NCBI GenBank assembly: GCA_013398275.1
Contig: VZSE01008496.1
Location: 62,001-126,000 of the forward strand
Length of the DNA: 64,000 nt
Direction of reading: 5' to 3'
Origin: Promerops cafer
Taxonomy: Eukaryota; Chordata; Aves; Passeriformes; Nectariniidae
The notes under the pieces: model-generated
What the model was told of the DNA's origin: nothing
What the model saw: the letters and a program-made list of their open reading frames with translations, nothing else
The model's database searches: none
Position numbers and translations under genes: made by a program
In this document: positions 1 to 11,972 of the stretch, in pieces
Position numbering within the stretch: position 1 is the stretch's first letter
Layout of the letters: every line of letters begins with the position of its first letter

Positions 1-3000
1 CAGTCCTGGCATTGCCCTGGCTGAGCAGAAAAACTCTTGTGGCTTCTAAATATGACAGCTTGGGCTTAAAACTGACCCTGGCCTACAGGCTGAGCAGCAC
101 TGCCCTTTTGCCTCATGGTGAGCAGAAGGTGCACAATTGCACAAAATGTGCACTGCTAGCCAGACAACCACGGCGACACTGGAGTTTCACAAAATGGGGA
201 GTGTCTGGAATGAGAACAGGCAGTGCTGCCCACCAGAACAACTTTATCTTAATTCTCTTTCTTCAAAAGAGTGATTCTTACTATGTTTTTCCTATCCGTC
301 TTAAGTATGGTTCTCACTATTCTCACTCTTAACACATATGCCACGCCCCACCCTCATCCTTTAGACATTTAATTTGGGCCTCTTATTCTGCAGTCAGGCT
401 TTTTTCTTCTTTATTATATAGCCATCTTCCCAGAAGCCAGAGACCAACCAATCAATCTCCATCCAGCAAATACCCAAGTTTACACCTTTATGCGAACAGA
501 AATTAATCAGAAAAAAAACACAACAAAATAGTCACCTGATATAACAGCAAAGATTTCATCTCAATTTTTTCATGTCTTTTGCCTCCCCTCACCCCACCCC
601 CATTCCCCCCATGCTTTAGATGCGAAACAAAACCAGAGGACATTCCCAGCAGACTTCATTGCTTAGGCTCAGAAGCAAATTACATACTTCATAGTAAGGT
701 ATGTACACATTCTTTACAGAAATGAATCATTCCTTTCATTTCCTTCATTTCCTGAGGTTTTTTTTTATGAATGCAGAATTCAATTAAAAATAATAAATCA
801 TTAAATGGCAATCAAAAGAAATGGTAAAAATGCTGATTAAATGCTAATTATTAAGTAAGTAATCCTCCAAGTATTCATATTTTTCAGGCACTCAGTTAAG
901 AAGGATTGGCTGATTCCATCCTTGATGGCCTTAGTTATAGCTGAAAAAGTAAAAGCAAAAGATATTTAAGATCTGATTTTTAGGTGTGGAGGACTTCAAC
1001 TCTCTCTACACCACGTTTTTATGTGTATGGAACTGGCCATGACTGTGAAAAAGAAAAAAACCCAACCAAACAAACAAACAAAAAAACGAGAGCAACCAAT
1101 GTAATGAATCAATAGTTTTCAATTAAGTCAACCTAGGAAAGTGCAACAATGCCTTCAGCATAAACAAAAAACTCCAAAACCCAATAAAATAAAAAATGAA
1201 GGTTATGAAAGCTGTATTGAATGATTGACTTAATAATGCTGAAAAGTGAATGCAAACATTTTTGTTATTAAGTTCTTCCCTTCCCAAGATTCTCATGCAG
1301 AATTACTGAGTTTCTTCTACCGTTGAAATATTACCACATAAGAAAGCAGTGCCACTTTGCTGGGAGTTTTTAGTTAATAGTAATCCGAGTAATCCCTAAT
1401 AAAAAAACTTAGATATATTTAAATATCAAAATAGTTACTTTATCATGCCATTCACATCCTTATAGCTTTTACTGCTAGAAAATTATTCCTTTTTTGCAAA
1501 ATTGAAATCAAGATTTTAGACCAAGTCAGTCCAACTCTAGAAGAGATCAGTGTTGACTCTGCTTGACTATTAAAAAGGTGAAGAAGCATAGAAAATATAG
1601 AAACATATTGTAGACATATATACATCACAGAATAAGGTAATCATTTGAGTATTCTACTAAACAAGAATCAGTCTACATTTTAATTCACCTTGACAGGTCT
1701 TGCAGCTTGTAAGGCTTAATTTTTATTCATTTTCTCCAACATCTTTATTAAATAAATCTATAAGCTGGTTTCAATATACTGTATGTTGGTGAGAATGCTG
1801 CACGCCAGAAGACTTTTGCCTTCACAAAGGCAAAAATCACCTGCAGGAAATAAAGTTGTGATAGGGATCTGTGCAGTCTGTGAGGTGCTACAATAGCACT
1901 TTAATCCAACATGCACATAGAATGCAACTTTACACTTCACTACCTCAGCTCTTTTTATCTGGCTGCACTGCAAGAGAAGCGAGCAAGCTCTGTCTGTGCC
2001 TGGGGAATAAGGTGGCTCCAGATGAGGAAGCTTTAGTCTGGAAGCCATAAGAGCAAACTTAAACATTTCCTCTGTATAGGACAATGGGCTAGAGAAGACA
2101 GTGTCCAGCTGTCCTCACTTTGCACACCTCATGGAAATATAAACTGCACTGAGCTACACACTATGTAACACAAGGCTTTGTGTTCATCACCTTTCAGTAA
2201 CTCATGGCACTAACACTAGTACTAACTAGTACCTGCTAGTACTAACGCTAGTAACTGTTTCTTCAGAGCACTGTGGGTTATTATTGCCCAGGGAGAAGAG
2301 CTGACAGTATTCTTACAGCAGGGAGCTGCCCATACAAGTGGGGATACCTGTGCATTTGCAAGCCATTCCTGCACTTCTGGGATAACACAGTTCTCTGTTG
2401 TTTGGAGCTGAGTGTGCTTTGAAAGTTCCTACTAGCCGTCAGAGCTCAGTAAACAATTTTGTGGAGAAAGGACTGTCATTATCAGCTTCTGCTTTGTGGT
2501 ATGAATATATCAGATCAATATTGAAATACTCTAGCTTGGTCTTTTTTTGCATTGTTTTCAAGATAACCTTTGCAGTTGGAAAAGTAAACTTCAGCAATTT
2601 ATTATAAAAAAAACCCAGACTGAAATGCAAAAAATCTGTGTCAGAAATTTTCTAGCAATACATGTGTTCACGAGCGGGCTCTGGCAGACTCTAAGTGAGA
2701 ACACAACAATTTCAAGATTTGTTTAAATATATTTTACAAGTCTACTTCTATTTCATGAAGTGTTCACAGTCTTCATCATTCTTCTTCATAGCAAAAGCCT
2801 TTTTCCTTCCTCCTTTGCTCCTTCCCACAAAGTTTTTCACCAGTTAAGTGAGGAGAGGATAAACCCCTTTTTTGGAAGATGCTTCTCAAGAAGATGTTGG
2901 TGCTCTGGACTCAGGAGAACAGGTAACACCAACAAAAACAGAGGATATGTAAGACAGTGAGAAAGCAGTGAAAAATTATTTTTAAAGTGATGCAGTAGAG

Positions 3001-4498
3001 ACTAAGGAAGGAAATTAGCATGAGGGGATGTATGAATTAAATAAAGATCAATAAAAGAAATACCAAACAAAGAAAAGCTTCCAGCAACCATTTCCCAGTG
3101 ATTTTAGTGTGTGAGCCCACCTGCTTCATCCCAGTCACAGCAGGTGCTCAAACTGCCTCATTCCACAGTTCTCACTCAACTCCCTCTGATTAATGTCATT
3201 TTCTGCTTCCCACGGGTCCCTGCAATATCTCCCACAGATCTCCCATTCCACTGCAAGTACTGTGGCCCTCAGCAAGAGTTTCTGCCCTTCTCCCACTGTA
3301 GAACGTGGCTTGAGGAAAGCTCAGAAGGATGTCTAATTGCATTCCAGTCTTTCTCTACAAAAAAAAAAAACCTACTCTTCAACATAACTACCACTCTGGA
3401 TAAACATCTTCACCTCTCCTTGGGTGACTTAGAGGACCTATTTCTTTTTTCAGATGCTTTCTTTAAAAACTTCCTTTCTGTTCATTTGGGATTTTGGCAT
3501 CTTCTCCAAAAAGGAGACAGGGCCTCAGGCCATTCACTTCCTCTGTCCGCACTCCCCATTTGCTGAGTAGGTCAGCATCACTTTTTGGAATCTTAAAGAG
3601 AATGACAGGTTTGTCACCCTCTTCCATAGTTCCTTCTTCCTCCTGGGATACTTCAAATAAAGCTGACAGGACAGCTCTTGTAAGCTCTGAATACATTTTC
3701 TTCTATGACTTTTTTGGGAAAGAGAATAGAACCGGAATTAAAACAAATTCAGCTTTAGCTCAAAGATTGCAATTTAGATAGTCTCATAAAACAGCTTCTA
3801 ACATATCCCAAACTTCTTGAAAATATGAGTCCTTAGAGTTCTCTCTTTTGGGAAAGCAAATTGAAGACACCTAATTAGCTATTTAAAGTTTAAAATGTTA
3901 AATGTGAGAAAAAGATTATGTTTTGGATTTTTAATAACCCACTGGTTTGGAAGACTGGTTTGCTATGGTAGACACAAAGAAAAGCCCTTTAACAACCTCA
4001 GATAAACACAGACCTTCCCTCTAGCCATCATACTCTTGCTTTTGTTTATATATCTAAGCTGTGACTGCAGTAACTAACTCAGTAGAGTTTCCATGGAGAC
4101 CGGAAAGTCATTTTAAACACCCATGACTTTCAGGACATAAATCTCTCTTAACAGATATTGTATGAGTTGCTAGAGGCAACATTTCCTAATCATTCTTAGT
4201 TACTTCTCTATATTTTGTAATCTACTCACTCAAATATGCATAGACAACAAAACTCTGAGAAGATTATAAAAACAGAATAAGCATTTGTATTTTAGATTAA
4301 CTACCAATACTGATTTTCCTTGATCTATGAAGGAAATGTCTTTAAATCTGCTTAGAATTATAACTTTAACTTTTATGCAGAGAATTGAGCATTTATAGTT
4401 TAAAACCTCAGAAAATATATCGACTAGAAAGGATGTACTAAATAAGGAGAGAAGCTAAAATGGCAAATTTCAATTTATGTATCTAAAAATATAATACA
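1..4498. other. Intronic AT-rich DNA without recognised genes
   Basis: This is part of the long intron 3' of the RAB3 exon (gene on the minus strand). I see only short chance open frames on both strands, a CAAA-rich run near 1059-1086 and a small degenerate ctagtacta repeat at 2208-2255. No tRNA, exon or confident mobile element was recognised. Confidence 0.6.
2208..2255. repeat. Short degenerate tandem repeat of ctagtactaac-like units
   Basis: Variants of actagtactaac recur about four times in 48 bp (aacactagtactaac, tagtacctgctagtactaac, gctagtaac). This is a small local tandem array with no other recognisable content. Confidence 0.6.
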
Positions 4499-4506
4499 AA
4501 AGTTAT

Positions 4507-4555
4507 ATATTATATATATATCACTTTTTATATAAAAGTGATATATATATAATAT
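4507..4555. repeat. Perfect 22-bp inverted repeat with 5-nt loop
   Basis: The left arm is 4507-4528 and the right arm 4534-4555, exact reverse complements separated by tatat. The stem is alternating AT apart from a cactttt/aaaagtg segment next to the loop. It could extrude a cruciform or fold in RNA from either strand. It may simply be an AT microsatellite duplicated in inverted orientation. It lies just upstream of a 120-bp tandem duplication. Confidence 0.9.
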
Positions 4556-4616
4556 GTTAAATATTTATTATTTCTCTCAACTTTACCACAGCTTACAGAA
4601 ACAATTTTAATCTATG

Positions 4617-4643
4617 TATTTCTTTTTCTTTTTCTTTTTTTTT
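4617..4643. repeat. Pyrimidine-rich (TTTTTC)n tract
   Basis: Repeated tttttc units merge into a T run and are followed by aattgcag, which resembles a splice acceptor on the plus strand. No exon consistent with it was recognised. Confidence 0.7.
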
Positions 4644-4712
4644 TAATTGCAGTTTTCTTGTCATTGAGTCTTAATAGTGTGTTTGCTGATTCCCTCCAAG
4701 TAAGCAAAACCA

Positions 4713-4945
4713 AAAGGACTGATACTAAATATTACATCAAAGGAAGGTTTGCATTGCTGTCCATTCTGGCTGGTTCATATTTTGTTCTCTCCCTTTCTCC
4801 CAGAGGCCTTAAGAGTCAGCTCTGTTATACTGAAAGGACTAATGCTAAATATTACATCAAAGGAAAGTTTGCATTCCCGTCCATTCTGCCTCGCTCATAT
4901 TTTGTTCTCTCCCTTTCTCCCAGGGGCTGTAACAGTTCTGCTACT
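4713..4945. repeat. Two-copy tandem duplication, 120-bp unit
   Basis: The block aaaggact..aaatattacatcaaagga..ttttgttctctccctttctcccag occurs at about 4713-4810 and again, offset by exactly 120 bp, at about 4833-4930. Similarity becomes weaker over the following 20 bases or so. The plus strand stays open for 104 codons across both copies (4658-4972), because 120 is divisible by 3. The base differences between copies are nearly all amino-acid changing, however, so I do not regard it as coding. Family unknown. Confidence 0.85.
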
Positions 4946-5192
4946 TCCTTGCTTGTAACAAGCCAGCTGTAATACACAGGCTCCTCTCACTGACCAGCAA
5001 AAGAAACTGCTAGTCTTGTTCTTAAGAACTGTTTTGAAGCAGAATTTACTTCATGATCTTCCTTTATTTTTGCTTTCTTTAGTACACTTTTCCTCTGCTA
5101 ATGTACACACATACCTAAATAAGAATTTCGTATGTTCAATTAATATGGATTTGTTGCAGAGTTTTTCCCTCCAGGAATAATAGGAAAAAACA

Positions 5193-5217
5193 ACCACCTC
5201 ATGACAAATGAGGTGGT
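5193..5217. repeat. Perfect 10-bp inverted repeat (hairpin)
   Basis: The arms accacctcat (5193-5202) and atgaggtggt (5208-5217) flank the loop gacaa. Half of each arm is G/C, so the stem is more stable than the surrounding AT repeats. No terminator or known structural RNA is recognised here. Confidence 0.85.
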
Positions 5218-5298
5218 GAGAGACGCTCATTTTCTTGCTTAGTGTACATCTTCATGCTTTAAGATTTTAGCTTTTATATTTTTCAGATCCTCCATTAG

Positions 5299-5688
5299 TG
5301 TATAACTCTGAACTCCATATAGAATGTTAGTAAGATCTCTTGGCGATTTGGACAGACAAAATAGTCCTTGTAAGCCTGAGAATCAAGGACATCCTCTGCC
5401 TCAGGCCCTGAAAAGTATAAACAAATGTGAATCGGGGAGGGTGGAGCAAACTGGGGGTATATGACTTCATTACCTGAAGATATAATTGGAGAATTAACCC
5501 CTGGTATGAAAATAGACCAAACTTATATCTGTCTGAAAAACTCATGACCACTGTCCCTTTTGGGTGTAGCCCCTTGGGAGGCTTTCTCTGCCCTTAATGT
5601 ACCTGAAGGCCCTTCATTAAATATATCTGCTTTTATCTTTTTAACTTTGTTTGGCCTCTGTCTCTTGGTAAGCCTATTCCAGGCATCA
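5299..5688 (+). mobile_element. Probable endogenous retrovirus solo LTR (5' edge uncertain)
   Basis: The 3' part has avian ERV LTR character. A stretch around 5530-5590 (ctgtctgaaaaactcatgacc) is followed by cttcattaaatatatctgc, whose attaaa may serve as a polyadenylation signal. After that come a T-rich stretch, ttggcctctgtctcttgg and a terminal aggcatca. I place the 3' end at CA 5687-5688. The 5' TG is ambiguous, with 5299 and 5324 both possible, and I found no convincing target-site duplication. No gag, pol or env sequence flanks it. It lies antisense to the RAB3 gene. The family was assigned by eye only. Confidence 0.55.
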
Positions 5689-5699
5689 TCTAAATGGCC

Positions 5700-8600
5700 C
5701 ATTTAAAAAAAAACAAAACTGGGGATATCATGCAGATACAGAAAAACTGAAGATGTCATGCAGATTTGTCTGCCAAATGGGGCCTGACATCAGTTTTGTC
5801 AGTATTATGGTTTTCCAAAGGAGCTATTCCATATGAATTGCTTTTTAATTGACATAACATTTTCTTTTCACTAGCTGTGTACAAAGCACTGTAAATAGAG
5901 ATGTATCATATGCATGGGAGAAGGCAATTGAAGATAAAAACATTGATTTATTTTTTTCCTTGGAGTTCTTCATGATGTAAACTTATGACAGAGAATGTTT
6001 GCTACAAGTAGAGAGAAGTGAAGAGTTTAGGAAAGACTTCCCTACTGTGAACATTGGACAGGTACAACTTTTCTCATGTTTTCATGTGGAAATCAACTTC
6101 TAGTTTGATTTTTTAAAATCCCAATGGTATCAAGAAAGAAGAAAGGATAAAGTCACTACTGCCCTTGGTAGAGTTAAAACTAATCTGCTATGCAGCAGTA
6201 TCTGCTTTTCCACACCTTCCTTGATGTTTTTCACAGTTGTGCACAGGCCAATGCCTTCTACTTCCCTCTCCCCAGCTTAAATAAAACCATATCCCCATCT
6301 TCAATAAAACTATAGCTGTCAATCTCCTCCTGAAGCAATGCTGTAGAGATTAAATACTTCATGTGTGTTATGACTGGGCTGTCACTGGCTGACCCCTTGT
6401 GATGGTCAGTCCTAAATTGCTGAAGCAATGTGTGCTGGGTCTAATCTCAGGTACAACTGCATAACTCTGCAAGAATAACTTGTACGCACAACTGAGCCGT
6501 GATACCCAAGTATGGGTGAGGAAATTTAATTTATGTATTGGAAACACTGTTATCCCAGACTGTGCCTGGAACATCTCAGCTTGGTCGCAGGTTTCTGTGG
6601 TTCTTCATTATTTGCCAAAGGCAACTGCAACGTATTCAGCCACTGAGGTGGTCCTCAGTTGCCTGGTGGCTAGCACACAGAAGGATTAAAGCAGAAAAAC
6701 AGTCCCTCCTCTGGTCCCTGTGGGGAGTTTCAATGCCAGTTTGTGACCTTGAAGGTGCAGATTTTATTGCCCATTCTCACAATATCTGGATAAATTCAGT
6801 GCTTTTAAAGTATTTTTCTGCTAAAGCATATTTAATAAACATCCAAAATCTTGGTCCAAATAGCAGGTAAGTTTTTTTGTCCTACTTAAAGAGATTGCAA
6901 TGCCTCTTGTACTGTGGAAAATAAGAGCAAGCACCAGGTAAAAGTAGAGACTTTAGTTTGGAATGAAAAGATTTTTTCCCTTCCTGTTCCTGATTTTATA
7001 ATGACTTTATATTCATAAATCTACCAAATCAGAAATGTTTATTTGTCTATAACATGCTGTCTTCTGACACTAAGAGGACAGAAAACTTCTTTTAGGGATC
7101 CTTGGCAGAATGATGATGGTATGAATCTGTAGTTACAATCAAAGCTTTATTTTCTTAATATTTTCTTAATTAAGAATTTTATGATTAACATAACACAGCA
7201 CAACAAATGAGATTAGGAAAAAATATACTGAAAACAAAGGCTGTCATTATTTAGCATTCACTAGAAATGCTTTGGTTTAATGGTCAAGGCCTTGCAATGT
7301 TCTACTGAAAGACCACCTAAATATATAACTAGCATTTAGATATGGTTTGAAAAGAACCACTACCAGCACGTTACATTGCTGTGTCACTTTGCAGTTTATG
7401 TTTCAATACAAGAACATTAATGGCAGTTTTTGACCAGAGGGATCAATTTCAATAAAACTTCTTGTACTCCCCCACATATAGACTGTACCTCACATAGCTA
7501 ATAAACTTACACAATTGCCAAGGCTTGACACTCAAAACAGGGCATCTTGAAATCATGAAAGGATGGGAGAGGGGAGAAGAGGTGAGAAAGTTCATGAGGG
7601 AGAAGGACTCAGTTAAATTTCATATTGCCCACAAAGTTGTACGCTGCTTTCCTACTGACTCGCACAGTCTGGGTTTTTTTGAGATTTTGAACAAAAATCA
7701 TCCAGGCTGCATGAATAAAACTGCAGTCTTAATGCTGCTGAGATATCCCAACCCACAGAAGATATCTGCAAAATTGAAACCACAAAGGAACAGCTCCATC
7801 AGCAAATCTCAAGCTTTGACTGTGGTACAAGGATCACGATATTCCTCTGAAGAGTAACAGATTCAGAATATTAGAGTACTGAGAAAAGTGAATAATCTGC
7901 AGCTTCAGATGAGAGTGGAAACTGTTCAGGGACATTACTAAGTCACTGACTGGACTCGTGTTGTTGGCTGGCAGCAGAGTTTTCATTTGGGAATGCTGAG
8001 CAACTGTGTAACTCTGTCAACATACAGTTACAGGGAGATAAGAAGAGTGCATTAGTTACTGCTCAGACAATAAAAACTATTATTGCCACAAGATTGTATG
8101 ACTTCTCTTACTACAAAAATAAACATTGTGAGTTGATTAAAATATACCAGGGTTTGTTTCTTTTACTATTGGCAATGTGTAACTATAAAATGGACAGACT
8201 TGCTAAATATTAGAGTCAGCGTTTCATATATCTTTTTTAGCATACTGTTATATTTTACCATCCCTAAGTTTGTTCATCTTTCTGATAAACTCCAGCAGCT
8301 CACCATTAGCCTGTCAGAGGTATTTTCCACTTTGACCTTTTGAAAAATAAAAGCATTATCATAGGAAAAAGCAGACCAAACTGAAAATGTCATTAAGAGT
8401 ACCTTAGCATAATCTAATTAATGGATAGAAGTTCAGCCCAGCAGCATTCAGATACTTATCTGATCATCTGGTTTGCTTTTATCCACCTCAGTATAACCCC
8501 CAGTGATCATATCTGAAGAAAAGCAGGATGTGGTACAAATTGGAAGACACCTCCTTTATTGAATAACAGTTCTCTGAATGGCTGAGTATTTGCAGTACCT

Positions 8601-9991
8601 CATCAGCTGCACAATAAATCTCCACTGGGAAATTCCCAGTCCAACAGAGCAAGTTTATGGAAACAGTTAAACCAAAGCTCTCCTCTTGCCAGATAAGCAA
8701 GGCACAATTTGCTAGTTTGTCATGTTTTCCCAGATAAAAGATTCTGGTCATTTCGTATCATACAGACCTCCACATTTCTATGACTGAGCAAAGGGTCTTA
8801 GGAAAGGAGAGATGCAGCCTTCCTTACCACAGACCAGGTATAACAAGAAGAGAAGAAATCAATCCCCAGAACTTCAGCCCTTATTTGCAGGGGTGGCAGC
8901 TGTAGAGAAGGTGTAGCCATGCTCATGATGCAGCTGCCAGTCTGCAGCTGGTGCTAACAAGGAGGCTGCAATGTGGTGGTAATAGCTCATGTCTAGTTAT
9001 GGCCAACAGCTGCCCTAATAACTAGCATGTCAGCTGATACATATAGATATATAAAAATTTATTTAAGCCAGTTAGGTTCAGTGGAAGTCAAGAGTGACTT
9101 GATCCCAAAGCATGTTGTTGAGACAAGCTCCACTGAGGAGCTGCACTCACCAGCTGGTGACTGAGTAGGACCTGGGTGTGTGATTGCTGTCAGTGACTTA
9201 CTGACTGTACTGCCTGAGCTCACATTAGAGGGAAAAGAAAGACATAGTACACCCTGAGGCAACTCTGTCAGTATTTACTCCTCTTTCTTATTAGACTTCC
9301 CACTGGCAGCATTAGTAGGGTTTGAGGCAGCTGAGTACAGCTGAATGGACACCCTGATACTGGCTGGCTGCCTAGAATCTAAGAAAATGTCACATCTACA
9401 GTGAAGGAGGTTCAAGGGAGGGGTGTAAAACCTTCTACAGAAGCCATTAGTCCCACAACAAAATGAATGAAAGGAGCAAGTGTGAGTAAGAGCCAATAGG
9501 ACTAAGGACCACGTACAAAAAAATCTCCATTCTACAAATGGGTTTCTTTCTATGGTTTAAGGGCATAAAGATATGAAAGAATGAAAAATGCCATGAAAAC
9601 ATCTGTCTTTGCTGATTAACTGTTATCACGCACTAATTAGTTTTTGGACAGTAAACCTACAGAAAACATTTTCTCATGAGGTTTGTACTTCTAAGTAAAA
9701 GGTTTACAATTTTCAAGACACAAACCACTTTGATAAGGATTGGCAGAAATTCCTATTTTTAATGTGCATATTTAAATTCAGGGTTTAGTAGGAAGAAAAA
9801 TATAAGTATCTTTATCAAAGCAAGTAGTTCAGGCTAGAGTGATGCTTAATCATAATATCAAATGTTATCAAGAAAAGTCTTTAGAAAAAGAGGTATATGT
9901 TTGTCCTTTTTCATCGAGAGTTTTCCTAAAGCCATGCATTGGCAATGTCAGTGATAAGAGAGTGTAACACTTTATGGCATGTACAGAACTT
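5700..9991. other. Intronic AT-rich DNA without recognised genes
   Basis: Only chance open frames are present, the longest about 110 codons at 6538-6870 and 7525-7857 on the plus strand. Neither resembles a protein family I know. Near 5727 and 5752 a short atcatgcagat-like string occurs twice. Nothing else was recognised. Confidence 0.55.
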
Positions 9992-10615
9992 TGAGTCAGC
10001 AGTGCCCTGGAGGGCCAAGTGTGTCCTGGGGGCATCAGGGACAGCATCACCAGCCAGGCAAGGGAGGGGATTGTCCCGCTCTGCTCTGCTCTGGGGCGGC
10101 CTCACCTCGAGTGCTGGGGGCCAAAATGTAAGACAGATATGAAGCTATTAGAGAACATCCAAACAAGGGACAAGAGGATGGTCAAAGCCCGGAAGTGAAG
10201 CCATATGAGAGCAGCTGGGGTCACTTGGTCTGTTCAGCCCGGAGGAAACTGAGGGGAGACCTCACTTCAACATCTTCATGAGGGGAAGCAGAGGTGCAAA
10301 CACTGATCTCTTCACCACTGCCACCAGTAACAGGACCCAAGGAAACATGATGAAACTTAGTCAGGGGAAGTTTAGTTTATTAGGAACAGGTTCTTCACAC
10401 AGAGGGTGGCTGGGCTTTGGAACAGGATCCCTGGGGAAGTGGTCACAGCACCAAGTCTGACAGAATTTAAGTGTGTGAACAATGCTGTCGGGCACAGTGT
10501 TTAATTCCTGGGGTGTCCTGCACAGGGACAGGAGTTGGATTTGATGATCCAGAGGGGTCTCTTCCAGCTCAACATATTCTATGAATTCTATGACTTTATG
10601 AAATACTTTGGATGA
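9992..10615 (+). mobile_element. CR1 LINE, 3' fragment (end of ORF2 plus 3' UTR)
   Basis: It begins with gagtcagcagtgcc and runs through CR1-like segments: a stretch equivalent to the RT C-terminal tail (ggcctcacctcgagtgctgg), ttcagcccggaggaaactga, ggggagacctcac and gggaagtggtcac. It ends in ggagttggatttgatgatcc and an attctatgaattctatg tail typical of CR1 3' ends. It is 5'-truncated, with many indels and stops, so it is an old inactive copy. It appears to be the same subfamily as the copy at 60995-61131 (shared ggggtgtcctg..caggagttgga). Antisense to the RAB3 gene. Confidence 0.88.
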
Positions 10616-11617
10616 CACAATGTTTTTCGTTGATCTATCATGAGTGATCTTCTGAAAATTATAGAACCATAAAAAACCCCAAATGATCTATTTGCAAGAT
10701 CTTCTCTTTTTTCCGTACTAAATACGTGCTTCTTTTCTTTTTTAGGAAAACTCAGTTGCAGTATATGTTACTTCTCAAATATCCAGGGCTATGCCCTGCC
10801 CTTCAGTTTGAAATGTGGGGATACTTTTTTTTTTTAAATGTTGGGAGAAACATTGTGGAACACATTGGAATGGGTCTTAAAACTGGAAAGCATGTAGGCA
10901 GTTTGAGCTAGCATCAATTTAGTGTTTGTGAAACAAAGTTTGATTACAGACTTTTGAGGGAAAAGATATCACCTCAGAGAACTGTTTCACGTATGCAATT
11001 TCCTACAACAGGAATTCTGTAGCAAACTTTGGGGAAAAATAGCTAAGCGAACTGCTCTGGAATACAGAGTTTTAAAACATATTAGTTCCACCAAGAATAA
11101 CTTTTTCACAATTATTTTAAAAATATTTTTAACTTAGAAAATTTCTGTTTCAGAAAAAACATCCACTTTCCCCTTGGTCTTTGTCCTTCTTAAAGTGCAA
11201 GTGAAGATAAAAAAGTGAAAAGAATTTTAGAGTTACTTTGTGCATAACAAAAGTATATTTTCAATAGTAAGCATTAAAAAATAAAATGAAAAAATTCATG
11301 TAATTGCAACTACTATCAATACTTCCAATTGCAAAACACATTTTTGTTTCTTATATTTAAGTCCATAAATAACACCATATCTCTTTCCCGTTATCCATTT
11401 TGCAGATAAAGACTTAGTAAAAAATGAAAGGATAATATCAAACTGTGATAAATTTCTTTTTTTTCACAGCATATAATTTGCATTTCTTTTGTTTTAAGTA
11501 GGAGAATGACATGAAATTATCCACCAGCATGCATCTCCTTGCTCCTCAGGGGCTGAAAACTATGAATAGTCAAAAGCAACTGAAGGGAATCTGCCTAAAT
11601 ATATGTTGATATCAAGC
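10616..11617. other. Intronic AT-rich DNA, nothing recognised
   Basis: Between the CR1 and the TG microsatellite I see no exon, RNA gene or repeat beyond short homopolymer runs. Confidence 0.55.
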
Positions 11618-11621
11618 ACAA

Positions 11622-11660
11622 GTTATTATATATATCTATATGTGTGTGTGTGTGTGTGTG
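11622..11660. repeat. TA-rich run followed by (TG)10 microsatellite
   Basis: A tatatatctata-type stretch leads into ten perfect TG units at 11641-11660. Confidence 0.9.
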
Positions 11661-11714
11661 TATGATACAATATAAGTTGTATACACGTTTAACACCAGTC
11701 TGCTCCATCTGAGT

Positions 11715-11960
11715 ATTTTTCCAGCTGTCTCTCAGCTGTGTGGCTGTGCTGAGGTTGCTGCCAGCCCCACGGCAGGCACTCAGCCTGTGCAGGTCACCAG
11801 TGGGCACGGTGCCACTGCGTCCAGGCGGTGTCCCCAGGGACAGGGCTCCTGCGTGGGCCCTGACACACACTGCACGTGTCTGCCCTCTGTGCCACAGGAC
11901 CCCGTCAGCTGCTGCCTGACAGGTCATGTGCTCTGGCAAGGAGAGGTGGAGGCTAAATTT
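11715..11960. other. GC-rich islet of unknown origin within the intron
   Basis: About 250 bp is clearly GC-richer than its surroundings and contains several CpGs (cacggc, gcacggtg, ctgcgtccaggcggtg, cctgcgtgg, gcacgtg, cccgtcag). The minus strand is open for 125 codons (11595-11972) but shows no domain I recognise. It could be a decayed mobile element, a small CpG-rich regulatory element or a gene-conversion hotspot remnant. I cannot tell which from sequence alone. Confidence 0.45.
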
Positions 11961-11972
11961 GCCTAGAGGCAT

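Noticed and set aside
3111..3566. 151-codon plus-strand open frame
   Set aside because: No recognisable motif, and it contains a lysine run encoded by a poly-A stretch. Treated as chance.
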